Source: Chrysomallon squamiferum
Taxonomy: Eukaryota > Mollusca > Gastropoda > Neomphalida > Peltospiridae
DNA: 64,000 bases
Reading direction: 5' to 3'
Assembly (NCBI GenBank): GCA_012295275.1
Contig: CM022670.1
Coordinates: forward strand, 5,104,264 to 5,168,263
Every line of letters begins with the position of its first letter. Position 1 is the first letter of the stretch. Below the pieces are notes generated by a model. That model saw only the letters and a program-made list of their open reading frames with translations, searched no databases and was not told where the DNA came from. A program made the position numbers and the translations under genes. Positions 26,114 through 37,850 of this stretch are shown in pieces.

Positions 26114-27840
26114 GGCGAACAGACATACAGAATTGGGCCATTTTTGCATCATTAACCCAGACAATTAATTCTAATTTTCAACATCTCGTACATGTTGTCT
26201 TGATATTCTGAAAGTGTGAGGTCTCTGGTAAAGATGTTATCTGGTCATTCAAAACCTACACAAACTGAGCGGAACTAATGCAAATGGACGATGTTGTATA
26301 TGGGAGCTGGACAGTCGCCAGCTGGCTTAATAGAAAAACCTGGATGATTAAACATTGTCATAAACTTTACAGTTTAATATATATATATATATAATCGTAC
26401 GTGTGCATGTGACGTCTGTGTGTGTGTATGTGTGTCTGTTCGTAAGTACATACATATATAGACATACATACAGCTACATACGCGCGTATATTTTTGTCTG
26501 TAATATGATTTAGCATAACTGAATGAGAAGATTCAGTAGTTAGTTTTGCGAGATATTTACACAGGACTGGAGAGGGTATGAGTTTCAGACATGTTCTTTA
26601 TTGTTAACAGATGAAACAGTTCTTTTTTTCTAAGGTTGTTTTTTTTCTTTTCTTTTCTTTTCTTTTACCTAAGTTTAAAAGAAGAAGAAAGAATGTGAAT
26701 ATGACAGACGATGCTGGAAGTTACTGATATTTTATACTAAAAGGATTTGTTAAGCTGAAAGAGTGTTTTTTTGTTTGTTTTTTTTGTATCCTTTTTATTT
26801 CGTTTGAGGTAATGAATAAGATTTCTATTCAGATAGTTTAAGAATGTTTTATATATTGTTATTAAATTTTGTTAATCAACAAGATTTTTTATATACCCAC
26901 ACACATGCACACACACAAACACACACATTTTACTATATTATTATTAATTAATAATACATATATTATTTCTGTACCATTATTTAAATTAGAAAATACATTT
27001 TACTTCGGAAGAACCATTATAAAGACAAAATGCCAGACACAAACACAACACTCCCCCCTCCCCAGAACCCAGTTATAAATGATCCATTTTTTATTACAAC
27101 TCCAAACGTCTTGGGTAAGAATGCAAATTACATATTATTTTTCTGCTGAAAAAAAAGAAGAAGAAAAAAAAAATCCAACTTATCATAAATAAAAATTTAT
27201 TTACATTTTAGAAAAATTAACAAGCCTTTATTTGACACAGACTACAATATCGAGGAAAATTATTGACGTCTTTTCCTTTGCCGTCTGTATATCGTTTCAC
27301 CGAAAGCGTATAGATCATACTATGTTAAAACGTATTCTGTTTGTCGTCTTTCACGGTAATCAGAAAAATTCCAAAGCAGAGCTGACACGTGACGTCATTT
27401 TTTTTTGCAACTTGTGGACGTGCACTTGACAGATAACCACTGTCGATAAAATAGATTTTAGGTCACGTGACAAAAAACTTAGTCACTTAATGTTGTTTAT
27501 GTTTTATTGTAAAGTACCGAAAGGATCCCTCCTGTTTACCATGCAAGATAAAACGAATGGTGTAACAGATTAAGAATAGTTGATTTAGATTATTTGATCC
27601 CGTTTGACTGGGTATGCGGCAGAGCGGTGATTTAGAGCTGTAATATTTTGAATTTATTTTGATTGCTTTAAAAATATGCTTATAGAAAAGAGGTTTCAGT
27701 TACAAAATAAGAATATTTTAAGGAGAAAACAAATAAGAATAAAACAGTAGCTTTACGAATGGAAAAATAAAACCAGTTTTTAATTTTTTTTCCTCTCACT
27801 TATAACTGTTTGTTAAGGAAAGGGTTTCAGTGAATGAATG
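25785..27840. other. AT-rich non-coding DNA, no gene seen
   Basis: Includes CA repeats at 26083-26108 and 26900-26928, TTTTC words at 26641-26666 and otherwise unique sequence. Frames of 60-80 codons here have no family resemblance. Confidence 0.55.
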
Positions 27841-27852
27841 TATTTGTTCATA

Positions 27853-27958
27853 TACACACACAAGCATACATACACATACATACACATACATACACACACA
27901 TACACACATATACACACACACACAAACACATACACACATATAGACAGAAAAACACATA
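27853..27958. repeat. CACATA/CA-rich array
   Basis: Mixed cacata and caca units of about 105 bp. The minus frames (CVCVCVYMCV, 27796-28050) are repeat translations. Confidence 0.9.
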
Positions 27959-28052
27959 TTCATACATGCATGATAGATAGCTAGACAGATTATATATATT
28001 CGTGCCTGTATATGTGCGTGTCTGCAGGTATAACAAAAGCACAGGAACACTT

Positions 28053-28056
<4 letters not shown>

Positions 28057-28087
<31 letters not shown>
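28057..28087. repeat. poly-T tract, about 31 nt
   Basis: Uninterrupted T run. No element body was recognised on either side. Confidence 0.9.
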
Positions 28088-28097
<10 letters not shown>

Positions 28098-28940
28098 ATC
28101 TAAATTCCTAATAGTTGAATGAGTAATAAGATTAATGAGCAACTGAAGTAACTGAACGACAAAGAAAAAAGCGTCTAACATTAACACAGTAACTCTCTGT
28201 ATCACATGTCGTAAGAGATACATGCAATTTGATAGAATTTACATCAGGAACAGCAATAAAACATTCGTCCAAAACAATTCTTCGTTCTCGTCAGAAACTT
28301 ACAACTGTTTTAAGTGGAAGTATTCGATATCTCCTCAACTATATCTTCATCATGATTAGAACTTAAAACGTCTCAGGTGACAGTTCTAGTTAGATATGCA
28401 TGTAATGTAGCTGCATAATTTTTAAAGTTCAAAATGTTATCTAACAACAAGGACAATGGTAAAGGAATTTAAAAACAGAAAGGAAAGAATGAATGTATGA
28501 AGAAAACGCAAAAGAAGGGAGAAAGAAAAGAAAAGAAGAAAAAGAGAAATAAAGAAAAAAACACAAAAAAGACACACACACACACACACACGTAGGCTGA
28601 AGTAACAAATATTCCATCAGGTATTTGCAGATAATATTATGCCTCCATGTTTCAAGTTTATAGATATTCACTTTATATGTGTGGAATGTGTGTTTTAAAT
28701 TTCTAAACGTAATAAAGGAGTATCACAAATCCATTCTACAGTTACGTAAATATCAAGGCATATGTATAAGTATATTATAAATAAAAGTTAACTATTTATA
28801 TACGCACACTGGAATGCCAGTTAGATGTTTCCTTTAACAAATGCCTACATTATATTTACATACATGTTAATGAATCTCGGCACATAATATGAAAGCATGC
28901 AACTTTGAAGGTTTTCAAAGAAACAAGCACCATATATATA
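28088..28940. other. AT-rich non-coding DNA
   Basis: Unique sequence except A/G-rich words at 28490-28590 and a CA run at 28573-28591. Confidence 0.55.
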
Positions 28941-28986
28941 TGTCAGTGTGTAAATATATATGTATATATATATGTATGTGTGTGTG

Positions 28987-29040
<54 letters not shown>

Positions 29041-29085
29041 CATAAAGATGATGTCGAGTATATACCTAAATATATATATATATGG
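28937..29085. repeat. TA and (GT)n microsatellite
   Basis: TATA/TATG words (28937-28975), then GT with two gc interruptions to about 29037, then TA-rich to 29084. Poly-HT and CVCV frames result. Confidence 0.95.
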
Positions 29086-29113
29086 TAAGTTAAAATACAC
29101 AGTATTGACGTAC

Positions 29114-29250
29114 TGAAAGCTCTGCACAAAATAGCCGAAGTCATCGGCAGTTGAACAAAGGACCAAGAGCATCAATGTTAGAACCATTTCTGCAGCCAGC
29201 AGCAGACAAGCAAACCACTGATGTTTTCTAACACACGACATAATCATCAT
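29114..29250 (-). CDS. candidate first coding exon with signal peptide, unrecognised
   Basis: On the minus strand an ATG at 29250 follows an in-frame stop at 29287-29289 and opens 45 codons starting MMIMSCVRKHQWFACLLLAA. A charged N-end (RKHQ), a hydrophobic run of about 19 residues (FACLLLAAEM through LLVLCSTA) and then ADDFGYFVQSF give a textbook signal-peptide profile, with likely cleavage after the CSTA. A GTACGT splice-donor-like site follows at 29113-29108, which would leave a phase-2 intron. Beyond it the frame runs into the TA/GT repeat, as expected for intron. It would be the start of a secreted or membrane protein transcribed leftward. No family is recognised, and no second exon or promoter was found, so chance remains possible. 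Confidence 0.27.
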
Positions 29251-29681
29251 GTTTCTCTGGGCAGTTGTTTCTATCAGGCCGAAAAATCAACAAAACACCT
29301 GGATATGATCGACGTGAATCTGTTAGTCTGCAGGGCAAAAATGTGGCTATTATTTTATTTTTATTTTCCACCGCGTTTCAGCATTCTTCTCTATTTAGAT
29401 GTTCCGGGGGAAAACTAAAAAAAAGAAAAAAAAAAAAAAAAAAAAAAAGATAGTAGAAAATGTTTATAATTAGTATTATGTCTTGAATACAATTATGGAG
29501 ATGTTTGATGTGTCTGATACTGAAGGCCATTAAAACTAATTATCATGTATATTGCAAAACATTATCAATACTGTCATCTATGTAGAAATGAACAGTTTTG
29601 TCATTATATGTGTGTCTGTATATATGTATTAGATTAGAAAATATCGATATAACTTCCTTGTAATGAAATGAATGATAATGT

Positions 29682-30155
29682 GTGTGTTCATGTGTGTGTG
29701 TGTGTCTGTCTGTATGTATGGATATGTATGTATGTATGTATATATGTGTGTATGTGTGTGTGTATTTGTATGCTCCTATAATATATATAAATATTCAGTT
29801 TTTTACGCGTATTTGTATACACGTGTTAGTGCGTGTGTGTTTGCTTGACACTGAATTACATTACACCTTTGTAAGAAACCAAGAGCTGTACGAAAGCCTG
29901 TGTTATTACAACAAGTTTTATGTAAGTGACACCGCCACCACGTTTAGAGTTTCACCCAAAAACAACAACTCTTACACGTTTCCAGTTTCACAACAAACGT
30001 TTTCCTATATAACTGTCATCTTCGTTCAAAGAAAGGAAAACGAATACGTCCATCACCCCACCCCCAAAAAAAAAATAAAAACAGAACAAAAACTTTCATC
30101 CAAAGCATCATCCACATCGCTGCTTCCCGCCTTGATTTGTGTACCCAGACAATAA
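29682..30155 (+). other. long open frame, repeat-derived N-half, unrecognised C-half
   Basis: The frame has 157 codons. Its first 45 or so are translation of a TG/TATG tract (CVCVCLSVCMD). The rest, from LLDTELHYTF onward, has balanced composition with no domain or motif I know, and then a KKKIKTEQK stretch from a local A-rich tract. It leads directly into the CpG-rich patch at 30.17-30.44 kb. It could include an exon, but no start or splice sites can be defended. Confidence 0.15.
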
Positions 30156-30164
30156 AACGGTTCA

Positions 30165-30445
30165 CTTACGTCCTCTTTCGGACGCGGGACAGAAACCAGC
30201 AAACGGCGGCCACGTTAATAACATTTTCCACATGACCGGAACGTTGATGGCGATTGCGGAGGGCAGCAGGCAACGTCGTGTAATGGACCCCGGAGACGCG
30301 GTCGCTGTCGACGTTTAACATCCAGCAGACGTGTTATCGGGCAGCGACGTGTTTGTGGAGCTTGTTTCAGCACCCCACGGGTTGGTCTGTGCGAGGCAGT
30401 TTAACACGACGCGGAGTCGTTCAGTGGGGGGGGCGGGGGGCCTGT
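30165..30445. promoter_or_regulatory. CpG-dense island-like segment with terminal G-run
   Basis: By eye about 29 CpG dinucleotides fall in roughly 260 bp, by far the densest in the window. It ends in a G8-C-G6 run (30426-30440) that could form a quadruplex. A plus frame of about 57 codons from near 30146 (including HMTGTLMAIAEGSRQRRVMD) stops inside the patch and is not recognised. It might be a promoter or first exon of an unknown gene, or an unmethylated or recently inserted sequence. Confidence 0.35.
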
Positions 30446-32350
30446 GAAATATCGTAACTTAATTAAAAAGTGATGTAGCGTAGACCAGTCCAGTTTCCAG
30501 TTCAGAATACAGTTTTTTTAAAATAGAAATAATACTGTCTGTAAGAATTAAATGAAGTCTGGAATGTTGAGAATTTAGAGCCCTGTATATTGAGTTTGTT
30601 TCAGACCGGACGGAAAAGCAGAGTCGTGAGCAAAAACCTTTTCTGTATGTTTAAGATTATGTGTGTGCGTGTGTGTATATATGTGTGTGTGTGCGTGTGT
30701 TAGTGCGGGCGTGCGTAATGTTTTCTTGTGTGTAAATGCGTGTCTCCTTGTCTGTGAGTTAGTAATATATTTTATTTTATTTTATTTTTAGGATGGAATT
30801 TTATAATTTAATTAATCATTAGGTAAATAATTAATTAACTTAAATTCCACGAGCAGTGCTGCATTAGTATTTCACTACCCATAGAGGGCCCCATTACTGA
30901 TAGTTAACAAATGATGTCATCACTGGCTTCGCAAGCCTTGTTCGGATACACGCGACCTACCACAATAAATGATTACGTCATTAGATTGCGTCAAAGTTCC
31001 ATCACATTTTATTAATGGAACGATCGTTTAGTTTGTAGCCGATTTTTATACTCCACTGAACAAAAATAAACAAAATAAAAAAGTAAAATAAAATAAAATA
31101 AATGAAATGAAATAAATAAATAATAATAAAAAAGTAACAACAACAAAAAGAAAAAACAACAAAGAAACAAAAAACAAAAAAAACAAAACAAAAAAACAAA
31201 CAACTATAAAAAACAAAGCATATAGTTTGTAGGTATAGGATATACATATCAAATGAATAATAACAATAAAACAACTCTTCAGAGACAAACAGAAGAATTA
31301 TAACTTACAAATGGTCTGAATCCGACTTAAACGGTTATGAAAATAGCGATTTACTTCAAACTGGGGAATATCCTCGTATCTTTTTATTCTGAAAATTAAT
31401 TAGTACCGAACCTCACCGTGACTCCATCATTTTGCCACCAATAGAGAGTTACATGTCTTCGGATATTCCCCTTAAAATAATGGAGAACGACAACAATAGA
31501 ATGACGTCATACATTTCTAATGCATTACGTAACGAAACCGCGTGTTACCTGTCACCAGCCAATAAATCAGTACATAAAAATCTCCCAAATCATCGGGGAT
31601 TATGTTATACACTGTTCGCGTCGAAGAAATGGATTACAGAGCCACATTTTCTCAAGGCTTTATAATATCACCCAGCTTTATAATAAAGAATCGCGTTAAG
31701 AGACATTACGACTTTTATCAACAGTTGACGAAGCAATAAATCACGAAACAACGTATCATGAAGCATTGTGTTATCCAACGTAATATTGCACGGAGTTAAA
31801 TGATATACCACCGTGAGCTGTGTTATAAAACTTAATATCATGTAGAGCTGAATTATGTGGCGATATATATTATATCTTGAAGAATTGTGCTGTAAAACTC
31901 AACTTCTTGCATCGTAAAAGAAGACGGCAAGGTAATGCTGTGAATCAACACGTTACGAAAATAGAAGTAGTATGCATAACAATGCATAACAATGATTTAG
32001 ATATTTGTGCAACATCATGCCGTGTTTTTTGTAGATGACTAAGATAACGTATCAAATGTCAGAATGAATAGATGATTACTAAACAGTTTATGATTAATGA
32101 TCGAATATGTGAAATGATAACGCACGAAGAGTGAATGAATAACTATTGTGTAAGTAATGAATAATGAATGAAAATGTAAATAAATATATAATGAATGAAT
32201 AAAGAATATTTAACTAACAAGTGAATTAACAAACAAAAAAATGAAGAATAACTAAATGCAAAATTCAGAGGACGAATAACTAAATTAATATTGGCATAAT
32301 GCAGATAGATATCTGCATAGGTACATTTTTAATAATAATTTATTATTGTT
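30446..32350. other. AT-rich non-coding DNA
   Basis: GT words at 30659-30705, TTTTA units at 30770-30789, A/C-rich low complexity at 31068-31215 (source of the FCFLFL minus frames) and a stretch with frequent taat/gaat words at 32,040-32,290. The frame at 31432-31665 (plus, 77 codons) has mixed composition but no known family. Confidence 0.5.
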
Positions 32351-32354
32351 AAAA

Positions 32355-32620
32355 AATATGCCTTTGATACTTAGGTACATTAATATCAAAGAGAAACCCC
32401 ACTTCTGCCTGTCATTTCATTATTCCCCAGCAAGGCTTCTTTTATGAGTTTCTTCATACAGACAGGTAAACGGATATCTTGGACCCCTTATAAACGGTCT
32501 TGTATAACTGGTTGAAGAGGAAACTAGCCCAAGTAATGAATCAACGACGCAGACCCATATGTCTGTAACCTTGAAAACACTCAGATAGCTCTTCGGTGAT
32601 TATAGTGTCTTAATTATCAC
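32355..32620 (-). mobile_element. tRNA-derived molluscan SINE, reverse orientation, diverged
   Basis: Read on plus, the order matches the reverse complement of the family: agagaaacccc (32390-32400), ccagcaaggcttcttttat (32428-32446), catacagacaggta (32455-32468), and ctggttgaagaggaaactag followed by cccaagt (32508-32534), corresponding to the ctggctggaacgagaaatagccc block. The tail half before 32,390 is poorly preserved, and the tRNA head (to about 32,620) is recognisable only by position. It is an old inactive copy. Confidence 0.68.
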
Positions 32621-33414
32621 CCATTCATCAGTAGAATAATATTCCAGTGATACCCTAGAGTACAAGACGATAATCTTATTAATGCTTTATTAGTTGCTAA
32701 AAGGTTAGTTTTGTTATTAGTGAGAAAGCAATAATACGAATCCGTCTGGCGATGATACGTTTTCATTTAAAGGAAGTACATACAAATATTGGCAAGAAGT
32801 AGATTTGTCTTTGTTTTAATACTTATTTATATATACATATTTCTGCATTATGACTGCTCTCTGTGTATGCATATGTTTGTGCGTTCACCAAAAAATCTTT
32901 ATTTCAATGCCTCTTTGTGAAATAATGAACCAGGTGATCAAAATTGTCAAATAACCTACTCTAAGTCAAATGTTCAGCATCAGCTCTTAATTACTTTATC
33001 ATTAACCATCATTTTTCAAAATTACAGGAATAACTACTGCCAATTAATAATAAACGACAAGATCATCAGTAATTCAGGAACATGGCTCGAATTCTTCAGC
33101 TCCATTAGAATCGGAACTGTAAATACCTTCCATCCGCCAGAAATAGCCTTCGGAAACACATTCACGTTTTTGTAGTGCACGTTGTAAATTGGCCATAATT
33201 AACCAGACCGGTCGACCAAAGAAACGGTTACGCAAACCTGTATACAATGTAACAAGATAATTATGCTACGACGCACTGGTCAGCTCAGAAATTATCCTGA
33301 AGACACTTCGTCCAAAGATCGTTGGTTGGGTTTCATTTTGTATATTTATTCACGGTATATAAATAAATTATTCACCGGTTGCGCTGTGCCTCTGATTGCC
33401 CCAGGTAGACAAAA

Positions 33415-33651
33415 ATGATGAGATGGAATATTTTGGCGGTGGTGAGGCACTTTGGCTCGCGTCTTTGTGAATTAGCGAAATTCCTAACAGACTTGACCTT
33501 GTGTTTGGCCTTGTACTGGTGTTTGATTGAATTAACAGGTAGTTTTGTGTGTCACGGCCACGCTGTTTTTCTGTCTGGAACATATAATAGACGGGATGAA
33601 GAACCGGTGATGTTATTGCCAAGTTCCATTCATAAATTTCTCGAAGGGTGA
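33415..33651 (+). other. unrecognised 78-codon open frame, GC-richer segment
   Basis: Starts MMRWNILAVVRHFGSRL and contains a hydrophobic stretch (LTLCLALYWCLIEL). A cag|gtagtt donor-like site occurs inside, at about 33538. The minus strand is also open (33368-33622). No family is recognised. The AG array follows 70 bp downstream. It may be chance in a less AT-rich patch. Confidence 0.13.
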
Positions 33652-33718
33652 AAAATATGGTTGTGGAATTTTGTTGTTTTTGTTGTATTGTCTAGAGCTG
33701 AGATTAACTGTGCATACT

Positions 33719-33736
33719 GTGTGTGTGTGTGTGTGC

Positions 33737-33816
<80 letters not shown>

Positions 33817-33822
33817 GAGAGT
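33719..33822. repeat. (GT)n-(GA)n compound microsatellite
   Basis: GT (33719-33738) switching abruptly to GA (33739-33822, one ggg interruption). It produces VCVCVRERERER on plus and SLSLSHTHTHT on minus. Confidence 0.96.
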
Positions 33823-34052
33823 GTGAAACAGGACGAAAACGGTAGAGAGACAGAGAAGGCGAAGAATGTGAACCAAGGACACAACAATAACCAGTTAAAT
33901 CAGATTTCGCCATTCTTCCTAAGTCTTCTTATAACATTTATAAAATCTCACTCTTCTGTTTCAGACGGTCTCATGTTTGTCAGCATAACATTTATAACAC
34001 ATTCTACTACTGTGTAAGTGCTCTGCCAGCCTTTTCCGTCTGATAAGTATAC

Positions 34053-34056
<4 letters not shown>

Positions 34057-34143
<87 letters not shown>
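34057..34143. repeat. (TAA)n/(TTA)n perfect palindrome
   Basis: TAA units (34057-34110) turn at 34110/34111 into TTA units (34111-34143), giving a perfect inverted repeat with arms of at least 33 bp and no spacer. It is able to extrude as a cruciform. Confidence 0.93.
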
Positions 34144-34145
<2 letters not shown>

Positions 34146-34149
34146 ATTA

Positions 34150-35265
34150 TAATTATAAAAATGTGAATAATATTAAATAAAACAAAGGTAATATTAAATT
34201 ATAACTGGGAAAGCGGCAGCAGATGACTGAAAGCAGTTACAACATAACTTGATATAAAAGTAATTGTTTAGTAATTGATGGCTATTTCTTTTTTGCACAT
34301 CTTATTAAGGCTATTTCTGTAAGTCTCTGAACAACAACTTAACAGCTGGGAATAAAAACATGCTGCAACAAATAGGAGAAAACCATTAAGAAACGTGGCT
34401 TAATGATCAGTGCATTGTATGTATCGTAGAGAAAATATGAGTTCTTTATTAAAGAATATAAATAAATTATTTTGGCTGTGTCCAAACCGAGATATATTTT
34501 CTAACTTTAGACGAAATGAAAGATGAATAATTGAAACGTATTTTGTTTTTGCTTCGTCATTATTATTTATGTTTATCTGACATTCCGTTTTGCTAGATTA
34601 ATTTTCTCCAGTAACACAAAAAAGGTATTGTATAATATTACGCAACAACACCAAGGGTAGATGCAGCATTTCAGAAAGGTGTGGGTCTCCATCACTGTAT
34701 TTATATAACCTTCCAAATGTCTCTCTCTATATATATAGACATGGCACAAACAAAAAAATAAATTAATGAATAAATAATAAAAATAAAAATATTAAATTTA
34801 AAAAAAAAGAAATGCATAAAAACAAAACCGAAAGAGGGTCGTAGATTGACTACATTAGTCTCCCTGGAAATTGTGTTTTCACTGGACCTACATTTCATAC
34901 TACGGCCAAATTAAAATTTCATTAACTTTAATACTTAAATCTTTGACATAAAGGCTTCTTAAAAGACGAAAACGTCAAATTTGATATATTGGTGGAAACT
35001 AAATATACGAGATCATGTCACTTCGGTGTTATTTTAAAAGATATTCGGTGTAGGTTCTTCTTTTAATTATAACAGATTCTTTCTTGTACAGAGATTTTGT
35101 TTGTGATATTGAATAGGTCGTTTTAATAAACAAATTATCATTTGATATAAGATCCCAGATTCCGTGGGCCTCAGCCCAAAGCAAGCATTCTACTATGGAC
35201 GATAAAACACGATATAGGCAGATAATAAAGAAAACTATGTAAGCCGGAGTCACAAATACATCTCA
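34150..35265. other. AT-rich non-coding DNA, no gene seen
   Basis: Unique AT-rich sequence with A-rich words at 34,745-34,815. The minus frames at 34701-34898 and 35029-35253 are isolated and unrecognised. Confidence 0.55.
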
Positions 35266-35269
35266 AATA

Positions 35270-35340
35270 TGTGACAGATTATCAAAATAAGCTTAAATCT
35301 TAAATACTGTGTGACAGATTATTAAAAAGAGGTTTAGATT
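35270..35340. repeat. two-copy diverged tandem duplication, about 41-bp period
   Basis: tgtgacagattatcaaaa (35270-35287) recurs as tgtgacagattattaaaa (35311-35328), and the following bases (aagcttaaatct against gaggtttagatt) are also alignable. It lies just upstream of a SINE. Confidence 0.75.
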
Positions 35341-35384
35341 CCCTTTTTTAATCTCCATATCCTGGGCTGCACGATTTATCCTTT

Positions 35385-35600
35385 TCTGTATTATCCCGAC
35401 CTAACCAGTGCCCCGTGACAGGTCTGTCAAATATGGTGATGCGTGGTTTTGTGTCTGTGAAAAGATTCTTACAAAAGATACCTTCCTGCTAATAGGTGGC
35501 AGCTAGGCTTCTTTTTTCATGTCATTCTTATACAATAAAATCTTTATATGTGCCATTCTTGAGAGGTTAATGTTAAAAGGTTATGAGATGTCGTTATTCG
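35385..35600 (+). mobile_element. tRNA-derived molluscan SINE, 5' end lost or decayed
   Basis: The core order is recognisable: attatcccgacctaaccagt then gccccgtgacaggt (35390-35423), tgtcaaatatggtgatgcgt (35424-35443), tgtgtctgtgaaaagattct (35450-35469) and acaaaagatacct followed by tcctgctaat (35471-35493). It ends near gagatgtcgttattcg (35585-35600), a decayed gtgtcgttaaac tail. The expected tRNA head should lie at about 35,310-35,385 but is not convincing and instead overlaps or abuts the 41-bp duplication. Inactive copy. Confidence 0.7.
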
Positions 35601-35664
35601 CATACTATTCAGTTCTGTAGGTGAGAATATTTATTTCAGAGTCTGTAGTTAATTCTGGCACTAA

Positions 35665-35935
35665 ATATTTATAATTATTATTATTATTGTTGTTGTGTTG
35701 TTGTTATTGTAATGATTATTATTATTATTGTTATCCTTATTATGATAATTATTATTATTTCTGTTTTTATTTATTTATTTATTTCAACATTTAGTGGTGA
35801 TGGTGGTGCTGATATTATTATTATTATTGTTGTTATTTGTTAGTAATAGAAGTAGTAATAGAGGTAGTGGAAGTAGTAATAGTAGTAGTAGCAGAAATAG
35901 TTGTAGTAGTAGTAGTAATATAATAATAATAATTT
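35665..35935. repeat. ATT, TTG, TTTA and AGT compound trinucleotide low complexity
   Basis: Interrupted attatt/gttgtt units (35675-35735), TTTA (35767-35785), attatt/gttgtt (35811-35838) and agtagt/aatagt units (35839-35920). The frames at 35784-36011 are repeat translations. Confidence 0.88.
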
Positions 35936-35939
35936 TAAT

Positions 35940-37430
35940 AATACTAATGGTACTAATAATAATTATCACGAAAGAAAATAAATAAAACAAAAATAAAACC
36001 AAAACACACATAAAAGACCCTACAGCATAACAACAACATTAACATTACGATAAGTTTCCTAGCACAAACAACCAAGTACGTGTTACTAGGTCAGCGGTGT
36101 ACTTTTGAAATATCTGGATGATTTATTTTCTCTCTAAGTTTATCTTAGACACAAAATGATACACCTTTATTGACCAAATGTCTCGTTACTAATATAAAAT
36201 AGTTGATATCAATCGTTATAAATAACCATTCGAGGATCAGGAGGTTGAAGTGGATTGAGTTCATCCATTCCCTAAACTTTTGTGTCGTTCTAATGAATTT
36301 TTGTTCACTTTTCGTATAGCCACTATAACTACAGTGGATTCTCTCTTATGTTTTTAAAATTCTATATCAGATTATCAGTACGTTTCTAAGTAATCGATAT
36401 GAAAATAAAACAAATAAATTCAGTTCTAACAATTGTTAGAGCTGATCTGTTAATGTTAGATTTCTAACCTTTACATATACTGAAATGTTCAGATGGACCT
36501 TAATGGCATACATTGTCCGAAAAATTATTATACTATTTAAACAAGCAACATATGCCTGATTTAGTTAAGCTAGCAGTAGATTTTAGCAATGTCAGAGCTT
36601 GAATTGTTCGTACTAGAATGAGATGCATGTCATATAACGATCTGTTGAAACAAATATAAGACCTTGTCAAAACAGCACCGTTCAATCTGACATTAGACGC
36701 TTTTACTGTCAGAACATGACGGGTTCAGATGGCAAGAAGTGGTCAAACGGCTGGCAGTCAGTTCCTACATCCGCTGAAGCTAACACAAGACGCCTGCACA
36801 GTCAAACTTGAAAAACTTTGTTTTCTTCAGTTGAGCGGACTCTGTTTACCATACCTGCAGAACAACCTGCGAAGTTTCCTAAGCCTTTAAAGAAACAAGT
36901 TTAATTACATTAATACACGTCTTAGTCATCGTCTTGTTTACAGCTTATAATCCCAACTCATATTTTTTCCTATAATGGGACTGTATGACAAACGCCGTAA
37001 GGTTCTTAAAACTTACCCTGGCGTTCAGCGACAATATTTTTTGTTGTCACTGAAATAGGACAAAACGTCAGCTATAGAAATGTGCGTTCTTCAAGTAATA
37101 TTCTAATTGCTAGTCAGTTGAAGTTTGACATTTCCAGATAAACTCGGAGATAGGTAAGAGTTTCGGGTCATGTATTCAAGGCAAATCTTTTGAATTCGCA
37201 GGAGGTGGTAACTGTACGCAGATTACGAACGAGATAAAGTAAGGAAGAAGTTCTTGCATTTTGGATGACACTCGTCAACACAACAGCTGAACAGGTTTGG
37301 AACGAATTATATGCAAGGCTAAGGGTGACGACATAATGTGTACAAGTGTAAGTCCAGAAGTGAAATAAAATAAATCTCATGAATGCACCTCGGTGGAAGA
37401 ATACTGTCTGTTGATTAATGCGTTGCAAGA
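35940..37430. other. non-coding DNA, no gene seen
   Basis: Mostly unique sequence. 36,600-36,900 is less AT-rich. The minus frame at 37168-37476 (102 codons) has balanced composition but no recognisable domain, and its 5' part lies in a tandemly duplicated segment. No exon is called. Confidence 0.45.
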
Positions 37431-37530
37431 TCATATCTTTGAAGTCAACCCTTCGCATTATAACCCGTTCTAACATGTGCTCATATCTTTGAAGTCAACC
37501 TTTCGCATTACAACCCGTTCTAACATGTGC
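37431..37530. repeat. recent 50-bp tandem duplication
   Basis: Copies 37431-37480 and 37481-37530 begin tcatatctttgaagtcaacc and differ at only two positions (c/t in ccttcgc versus ctttcgc, and t/c in tataacc versus tacaacc). Confidence 0.95.
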
Positions 37531-37734
37531 TCCATGTTTATCAAAGATGTGGTTGCGGATAGGAGCTTATAAAATACATTTTAGCTGTCAGTTTATCCTA
37601 ATTTATGAATTGTTCTGTTGCAATAAAATTAAGCTTAAAGTCGATGATTAAGTAAAATATCCCCAATAAAAATAGCAGAAAATAATTTTATAAATAGTTT
37701 GGAATTAGAAAAGTTTATCATAAGCCTTTATTCT

Positions 37735-37850
37735 TTTCTTTTGTTTATTTGTTATTTATTTATTTATATATTAACTTATTTACTTACTTGCCTACTTACT
37801 TTATTTTCTTCCTTATTCATTTATTTACTTATTTATTTATGTTCATCTGT
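37735..37850. repeat. TTTA/CTTA degenerate tetranucleotide
   Basis: Interrupted tttattta, cttacttg and ttcattta words. Confidence 0.8.

Noticed and set aside
37168-37476. 102-codon minus frame with balanced composition
   Set aside because: Its 5' portion lies in a 50-bp tandem duplication and no start context, splice site or family supports it.
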